Under the pieces are notes generated by a model that saw only the letters and a list, made by a program, of their open reading frames with translations, had not been told where the DNA came from and searched no databases. Source: Campylobacteraceae bacterium (GTDB lineage: Bacteria; Campylobacterota; Campylobacteria; Campylobacterales; Sulfurovaceae). Taken from it: 33,708 nucleotides of DNA. The stretch covers positions 1 through 33,708 of the forward strand of contig JALUMR010000077.1 of assembly GCA_027055805.1 (NCBI GenBank). The letters run 5' to 3'. Within the stretch, counting starts at the first letter, position 1; every line of letters starts with the position of its first letter. Of the stretch, positions 26,975-33,708 are shown in pieces. Position numbers and translations under genes: made by a program.

Positions 26975-28521
26975 GCTCTTTCAACTCTCCACTCCTGATT
27001 TTCAGTACCTCTAACTTTTTTGTGAAAACTTTGTAATTTTGTTCCATCTTTGGTTTTTTTATACTTAATATCTAAAACATTTAGGGACCATTTATTAACG
27101 ATAAATACATAACCTTTATCTTTAGATGTTTCTAGTTTCCACTCTTGATGGTCATTTTTACGACTTCTTTTTTTATTTAAAATAATTTTAGAACCATCAT
27201 TGCTATCGCTATCTTTTATCTCTATTACTTTGCCTGTTTTAGCATTTTCTATAAAAAAATACTCTTTATTCTTATTGGCTTTGGTAAATATCCACTGTTG
27301 ATTAGGGTTGCTCTTATCTGCTTTTTCTATAATAATCTCATCATTCTCATTAATACTTATAGCAACATCTGCTAATTTGGAGAGAAGCATAAACTTTTTG
27401 CTATCAATAGGCTCTTTTTCTTCTTTTTTATCATTTTCTTTTGTGACAGTAGTCTCTTTTTCTAAACTCTGCTCCTTTTTACGTTTATAGATTACAAAGA
27501 ATGTCATAATCATTAGTATCACTCCTCCAACAGGAGCAGAAAAGTTTTTTAATAGAGAGGCATATTTTTGTGAGAGTTCCTCTTTAACCTCTTCATAATT
27601 AGTAGAGGGAATATCTTTAGTACTTCCTCCTAGTTGTTTCATTTTTTTATAGTTGCTAACATAAAGATTTTCATCACCTTGAAGCTCTTTTACCATTTGG
27701 TTTTTTCTCTTTTCCCATCTGCTTACAGGGTCCAAGTTGTTCCAAGCTATAAACATTTTTTCTTGACTTTTAGAGATACGTAACCCATAACGGTCTCTCA
27801 TATAGAAGTATACTCGTGCAATATCTCCAAAAACACTTTCTCTGGGTTCTGCTTTTTTATTAGAAAAAGCTATCTCCATATTAACTTTCCCATAAAGGCG
27901 TTTTTCACCTTCTATTATGCCGTACTTAAAGTTACTTCTGTCACCATTAATCTCTCCAATGGCAGGGACAAGGTTGTGCATGTCTGCTTCCATCTGTTTA
28001 AACTTGTTATTGTTTTGTCTACAAGCCATTCGACCACCGTTTTGCCAACAGTGTAGCTGATGTCCAAAGTGCCAAGCAGGAACCACATGTTCCCACTCTA
28101 TTCGATTGGCTCTATTTTTGTTTTTACGATAGTGAAATCCACAAGTTTTTGGTAGAGGTATAAGTTTTTTCTCTTTAATCTTATAGTCACAGTCCGAATA
28201 GAAAGCCTTTTGATGTTCGGGGTAGATTTTGGTAGCAAGTAAGCGTTTAGATTTCCCAAAAGAGAATCGCTCTCCTTTGGCTGTAAATATAGCATCATCA
28301 ATGGTTGCAACATCTTCATCAAAAAGGTCACCATCTTGTTGCATGAAGTACTCATCTCCATTAACAATAATTTTTTTTAATAGTTCTCCCGTTTCAGAAG
28401 TAAAAAAAGTATTGATATCAGAAGCAGAGAAGAACTTTTGAGCTTCGTAGTTTTCATCATTTTCTTGAGAGAGTAACAGTGTAGCAGTAAGTGTTAAAAG
28501 GAGTATTGTTTTTTTCATCAT
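26971..28521 (-). CDS. EndA-like endonuclease I with internal TM and C-terminal ricin-type (QxW)3 beta-trefoil
   Basis: Signal peptide; endonuclease I core ANRIEWEHVVPAWHFGHQ...EADMHNLVPAIGEINGDRSNFKYG; TM PVGGVILMIMTFFVIYKRKK at about aa 330-348; NQQW, HQEW, NQEW motifs. Confidence 0.85.
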   Translation of the reverse strand: MMKKTILLLTLTATLLLSQENDENYEAQKFFSASDINTFFTSETGELLKKIIVNGDEYFMQQDGDLFDEDVATIDDAIFTAKGERFSFGKSKRLLATKIYPEHQKAFYSDCDYKIKEKKLIPLPKTCGFHYRKNKNRANRIEWEHVVPAWHFGHQLHCWQNGGRMACRQNNNKFKQMEADMHNLVPAIGEINGDRSNFKYGIIEGEKRLYGKVNMEIAFSNKKAEPRESVFGDIARVYFYMRDRYGLRISKSQEKMFIAWNNLDPVSRWEKRKNQMVKELQGDENLYVSNYKKMKQLGGSTKDIPSTNYEEVKEELSQKYASLLKNFSAPVGGVILMIMTFFVIYKRKKEQSLEKETTVTKENDKKEEKEPIDSKKFMLLSKLADVAISINENDEIIIEKADKSNPNQQWIFTKANKNKEYFFIENAKTGKVIEIKDSDSNDGSKIILNKKRSRKNDHQEWKLETSKDKGYVFIVNKWSLNVLDIKYKKTKDGTKLQSFHKKVRGTENQEWRVERA

Positions 28522-28522
28522 C

Positions 28523-28993
28523 TTACTCTATGACCAAGCCATCTCTATTGATTTTTTTCCATGTTCCTCCATCTAACATGGATGTTCCATCAGTTTTTTT
28601 CTCTTGACATCCAGTACATATTTCAGCCTCTCCATCATGAAAAGGGAAGGCAAAATCATAAATGGGTTTTAGGACAATTTCTAAGTTTTTGTTAAAGAAA
28701 CCAATTTTTCCATTTACTTTTGTTCTTGCCAATCCATCAGAAAATTCATCGGCTTTTCCATCATAAGTGAGGGTTGAGATTTTTTTACCAGATTTAAGAA
28801 CATAGTAGTATTGACCTTTAATCTTTACAGCTATAAGTTCTTTTCCTTTAAAATCAAGTGTTTGTAGGTAAGCTTTATCCACATAAGATGCAGTGCTATC
28901 GGTTGCCTCATTGGGTATAGGATTGCTTGTAGAACAAGCTACAAAAGAGAAGATAAAGAGTGAAAAGAGGAGGTATTTTAGAAAATATTTCAT
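28523..28993 (-). CDS. WG-repeat-like lipoprotein
   Basis: Lipobox SFVACSTS; EFSDGLARTKVNGKIGFFNKNLEIVLKPIYDFAFPFHDGEAEIC resembles WG-repeat units. Confidence 0.65.
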   Translation of the reverse strand: MKYFLKYLLFSLFIFSFVACSTSNPIPNEATDSTASYVDKAYLQTLDFKGKELIAVKIKGQYYYVLKSGKKISTLTYDGKADEFSDGLARTKVNGKIGFFNKNLEIVLKPIYDFAFPFHDGEAEICTGCQEKKTDGTSMLDGGTWKKINRDGLVIE

Positions 28994-29036
28994 AAAAAGC
29001 CTTTTTTACATTATAGCAATCTTTTATAAAATATGT

Positions 29037-29062
29037 AGGGGTAAACCAATGTGTCTACCCCT
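29037..29062 (-). terminator. Stem-loop downstream of nifU
   Basis: Minus strand AGGGGTAGAC-acattg-GTTTACCCCT: 10-bp stem (one G-U); lacks a long U-run. Confidence 0.5.
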
Positions 29063-29077
29063 GAATTACAAATATGT

Positions 29078-30049
29078 TTAGATAGGTAAAACTCTAATAT
29101 TTGGAGAAAGTTTCTCTTTAAGTATGTTTTCAATGGCAAAAAGTGTACCTGTATCGGCTGAAGCACAACCATTACATGCACCTAAATATCTGATATAAAT
29201 GTCAATATTTTCGCCATTCTCTTTAATGTCAAGAATCTCCATATCACCACCATCCATAATAAGCATTTGACGGATATTGTCATCAATAACCTTGTCTACA
29301 ACCTTTAGTTTTTGAACTACAGTCATCTGCTCAAAGTCAACTGGTCCACCTTGTGCTAGGCTGTCAGCAGTTTTAGCCATTTTTTCTTTTTCATACTCTT
29401 CAAGTAAATCAACCAAGTAGATGTCTTTTGCTTCATGTCCACCAGGGCGAATACATGACTTACAAAATGCACCAGCTTTGGTGTAGTCTGCTATCTGTTC
29501 TACGGTGGTAAGGTCATTGAGTCTAATAACCTCTTGTAGTGTACTAAGAGAGACTCTTGCACACTCACAAACGATGATTTCTTCTTCAAAACTTTCCATA
29601 TCCACATTCATGTACTGGGCAGCAGCTTTTTTAATAACATCATACGCCATTACTGAACAGTGCATTTTTTGAGGTGGAACCGATGGAACATCTGGTGTAT
29701 CTCTCATCGCTTTCTCAACATCAATATTGGTTATTTTTACAGCTTCTTGAACGGTTTTAAACTTACATAGTTCTGCCATAGTGTCTGAAGAGGCAATAGC
29801 AGTTCCACATCCAAAACTCTTAAATTTAGAGTCCATAATTACATCAGTATTTGGGTTAACAAGCCAATATAAACGAACGGCATCTCCACAAGACTCTGCA
29901 CCAAAATCTGCGACAATAAGTTTACCACCTTTCTCTTCTGCTTCTTCGGTTGTAATTTCACCCATATTTTTTGGGTTGTTCATCAAATCTGCTACTTTGT
30001 TACTGTACTCATCCCAGATGGTACCTCCAACTAAACTGTCTAATCCCAT
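29078..30049 (-). CDS. nifU: Modular NifU Fe-S scaffold (IscU-like + BFD-like [2Fe-2S] + Nfu domains)
   Basis: DFGAESCGDAVRLYWLV...SFGCGTAIASS, IVCECARVS...FCKSCIRPGGHE, C-terminal GACNGCASADTGTLFAIE. Confidence 0.93.
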   Translation of the reverse strand: MGLDSLVGGTIWDEYSNKVADLMNNPKNMGEITTEEAEEKGGKLIVADFGAESCGDAVRLYWLVNPNTDVIMDSKFKSFGCGTAIASSDTMAELCKFKTVQEAVKITNIDVEKAMRDTPDVPSVPPQKMHCSVMAYDVIKKAAAQYMNVDMESFEEEIIVCECARVSLSTLQEVIRLNDLTTVEQIADYTKAGAFCKSCIRPGGHEAKDIYLVDLLEEYEKEKMAKTADSLAQGGPVDFEQMTVVQKLKVVDKVIDDNIRQMLIMDGGDMEILDIKENGENIDIYIRYLGACNGCASADTGTLFAIENILKEKLSPNIRVLPI

Positions 30050-30105
30050 GTTTTGTCCTTTCTGTTCAATAATATCGAACGTATAATTTTTTATATCTCT
30101 TTGTT

Positions 30106-31308
<1,203 letters not shown>

Positions 31309-31344
31309 TTAATTCCTTTGAGACAAGCTCATGATTTTTAAATC

Positions 31345-31430
31345 GGACAAACTTAGTCCTAATTAACTTTTCCCATAGTACATGATGAAACCTTAAAGTG
31401 TCATAAAGAGAGAAAAATTTCGCGATTATA
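31345..31430 (-). promoter_or_regulatory. Candidate nifS promoter/leader with imperfect palindrome
   Basis: Minus-strand -10 TATAAT (31425-31430) and GGACTAAGTTTGTCC palindrome (31345-31359) between it and the nifS start. Confidence 0.35.
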
Positions 31431-31663
31431 CTCCCTTGCTGGTTAAAAATGAGTTAGTAGCCATCTCTTAGAGATAAGAACTGTGAAATATTAACAGTGA
31501 TTTCTTTTTAATATTAAAAATTAATTAAAAAAAATAAATATTATTTTAGTATAAAGTAATATCAAAATAAATATTTAAAATGTGTTATAAAAGTTCAATT
31601 TTTTATATTATTTATAGTAAAAATAAGTATAATTTAAAACAAATAAAATTTTAAGGAATAAAA

Positions 31664-32506
31664 ATGGTTGGTACTATTGATTCAATAAGCTATGTAAATC
31701 AGTATAATAGTGGACATAGTATTATTCCTAATAAATTAAAAAAACCTACTTCAGAAGAGTATAGTATATTGGCAGGTATCTATAAAAATATAAAATTAAA
31801 TAGTAAAGTAATTTATTTTTATAATAAATCATTGAAATTAAGAGAAGAGTCTTTAGGTTTTATGAATAAGAAGACAGCAAATAGTTATAGTGACTTAGCT
31901 AATGCTTACTCTGAAGAGAGAGATTTTGAAAAGGCATTAAAGTTACATAAAAAAGCTTTAGAAATTAGAACAAAGCTTTTAGGTGACAAACATAGAGATA
32001 CAGCATCAACATACAGTGCCTTGGCACATATATATTCTCATATGAATAGCTTTGATAAGGCATTAGAATTGTATACAAAGGCTTTAGAGATAAGAAAAGA
32101 AGTATTAGGCGATAAGTACCCCCATACAGCAACCTCTTATCATGATTTAGGGTATTTTTATGCCAAATCAGATGAGTATGAGTTAGCCTGTCCATTATTT
32201 GAGAAAGCATTAGTAATTCGTAAAGATTTATTGAAAATGGCTCATCCTGAAACAGCAAATAGTTATCATAATTTGGCTATCTGTTATTATTATCTTGAAG
32301 AGTACGATAAAGCACTTATTCACATAAAGGAAGCCATTAAAATTCGTGAATTAATTTTTGATAAAAATGATAATGCATTATTGGGTGCTAAAGAAAATTT
32401 AGCAGAGATTTTAAAAAAAGTTTCTAAATATAAAAGGGTAAATTATAGATTCCCTTTTTTTAATTATTTTACAAACATATTGACTCTTAAGAGCGTAGGA
32501 GTATAA
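31664..32506 (+). CDS. Kinesin-light-chain-type TPR protein
   Basis: Repeats of about 42 aa such as ANSYSDLANAYSEERDFEKALKLHKKALEIRTKLLGDKHRDTA. Confidence 0.85.
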   Translation: MVGTIDSISYVNQYNSGHSIIPNKLKKPTSEEYSILAGIYKNIKLNSKVIYFYNKSLKLREESLGFMNKKTANSYSDLANAYSEERDFEKALKLHKKALEIRTKLLGDKHRDTASTYSALAHIYSHMNSFDKALELYTKALEIRKEVLGDKYPHTATSYHDLGYFYAKSDEYELACPLFEKALVIRKDLLKMAHPETANSYHNLAICYYYLEEYDKALIHIKEAIKIRELIFDKNDNALLGAKENLAEILKKVSKYKRVNYRFPFFNYFTNILTLKSVGV

Positions 32507-32507
32507 A

Positions 32508-33257
32508 ATGATATTTATGGAGAATTTAAATAATAAGGTATACACTTTTGTGAAACATATGGAGCGTAATGTCTTAAAACAATTTATTGTAGGTTTTTAT
32601 CAACTTATAAATAAAGAGATACATTATAGTTCTAATTTTGATGTAGAACTTATAGATAGGAAGAGATTAACATTAAAAGTAGTAGATTATTTTGAAAATA
32701 TTACATCTATAGAAGACGAAGTAAAAAAAAGTACTGCTACAGAAGAGATGGCACTATTTTTAACCTATATGGCACATATGTACGCATCGTTAATGGAGAT
32801 AGAAAAAAGTTTACCTCTCTACTTAGAATCTGTAAAAATACGTGAGAAATATTTAGGAGTCAAGCATCTTTTGACAGCTGAAAACTATCAAGGTATCGGA
32901 GCAATTTATGAACAAGGTGGAGCGTTTAACTATGCTTTACAATATTATGGAAAAGCTTTGGTACTAAGAAAAGAACTTGCTTATGTCGAAAATGATCTTT
33001 TAGTGGCAGAGAGTTATAGTAGGTTGGCTTTGGCTTATTACCATCTGGAGCAGTACCCTATGGCTTTAGATTATATGGAGAAGAGTATTAAGATTAGAGA
33101 AAAGGTTCTCTCTTCTGAACATACACTTTTACAAAATAGTTATTATAACTACAAGATTATTAAAAAAGAATCTCAACCTAAAAAAGATTATATAAAAGTT
33201 ATATTAGAACCCATAAATAAAGGAATAGGAGCTTTCATCAATCGTTTAATCGGTTAA
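32508..33257 (+). CDS. Kinesin-light-chain-type TPR protein (second of tandem pair)
   Basis: TAENYQGIGAIYEQGGAFNYALQYYGKALVLRKEL..., VAESYSRLALAYYHLEQYPMALDYMEKSIKIREKVL. Confidence 0.8.
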   Translation: MIFMENLNNKVYTFVKHMERNVLKQFIVGFYQLINKEIHYSSNFDVELIDRKRLTLKVVDYFENITSIEDEVKKSTATEEMALFLTYMAHMYASLMEIEKSLPLYLESVKIREKYLGVKHLLTAENYQGIGAIYEQGGAFNYALQYYGKALVLRKELAYVENDLLVAESYSRLALAYYHLEQYPMALDYMEKSIKIREKVLSSEHTLLQNSYYNYKIIKKESQPKKDYIKVILEPINKGIGAFINRLIG

Positions 33258-33318
33258 AAATAGGCATCTAATCTCCATTTAAGTCAAAAAAAAATATAAT
33301 GCGACCTCTTATTATAGA

Positions 33319-33393
33319 GATCGCGTAACTCAGTGGTAGAGTACTTCCTTGACATGGAAGAAGTCAGCAGTTCAAGTCTGCTCGTGGTCACCA
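33319..33393 (+). tRNA. tRNA-Val (anticodon GAC), CCA encoded
   Basis: Cloverleaf read by eye: acceptor gatcgcg/cgtggtc, D-arm ACTC..GAGT, anticodon arm CTTCC-TTGACAT-GGAAG, T-arm AGCAG-TTCAAGT-CTGCT, then A-CCA. Confidence 0.93.
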
Positions 33394-33529
33394 TATTTAA
33401 AAAAATATTACTTTTATTTTATGCTTAATTATTTTATTTTGTCTTATTATACTTCTTCCTTTCTCTTTTTTTATTTAAATAACAAATTAACAATTTATTT
33501 CTTTACACTTCTATGTTAGAATAGAAACA

Positions 33530-33708
33530 ATGAAAAAATATATTTATATACTACTTCTTATAACTACTGTTATGTATGGGAAAACCTTTGACAATATAAA
33601 ATTTACAGGAGATATTGACCTTATTGCTGGAGAGTTTGATAGGGATACTCTGCTTAAAATTTGTCATATAGAGTACCCAGCTATTTATAAAATTTGGAAG
33701 TCTGACCC
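33530..33708 (+). CDS. Secreted/outer-membrane protein N-terminus, possibly POTRA/TamA-like (truncated by window)
   Basis: ATG at 33530: MKKYIYILLLITTVMYGKTFDNIKFTGDIDLIAGEFDRDTLLKICHIEYPAIYKIWKSDP...; signal peptide then FxG-like POTRA start. Confidence 0.45.
   Translation, partial: MKKYIYILLLITTVMYGKTFDNIKFTGDIDLIAGEFDRDTLLKICHIEYPAIYKIWKSD

Noticed and set aside
31965-32258. 97-aa minus-strand ORF inside the first TPR gene
   Set aside because: Antisense to periodic TPR repeats, which naturally produce long open frames on the other strand.
32000-32300. Periodic repeat of about 126 bp, considered as a CRISPR or tandem DNA repeat
   Set aside because: Periodicity comes from the 42-aa TPR coding units; units are diverged and have no spacer structure. 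No CRISPR array was seen in the window.

Overview
The 33.7 kb window is AT-rich chromosomal DNA. Gene content suggests Campylobacterota (Sulfurimonas/Sulfurovum-like): modular NifU/NifS, a YeiH-type exporter, a HerA-like ATPase and -1 Ala pseudopilins. This is judged by eye; no searches were run. Most of it is ordinary: modC fragment, S41 protease lipoprotein, HerA-like ATPase, YeiH, coaE, L,D-transpeptidase, DUF945, thrS-infC, glmM-lspA, a parvulin PPIase, dapF, nifS-nifU, two TPR proteins, tRNA-Val(GAC) and the start of a POTRA/TamA-like gene. The main accessory block (about 16.9-29.0 kb) is a divergent type II secretion locus with no visible gspF or gspO. It is followed by a compact XrtH-like exosortase whose stop overlaps tail-to-tail with an unusual membrane nuclease: EndA domain, internal TM with a basic patch, then a (QxW)3 ricin-type beta-trefoil. 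A WG-repeat lipoprotein gene sits 1 nt upstream of the nuclease. Other points worth a second look are an inverted pair of about 62-bp REP-like repeats, a three-segment alternative-pairing RNA element at 4416-4515, a His-lined secreted beta-propeller candidate, a GspG with an obligatory 42-aa leader, and two unannotated small ORFs with good ribosome binding sites.
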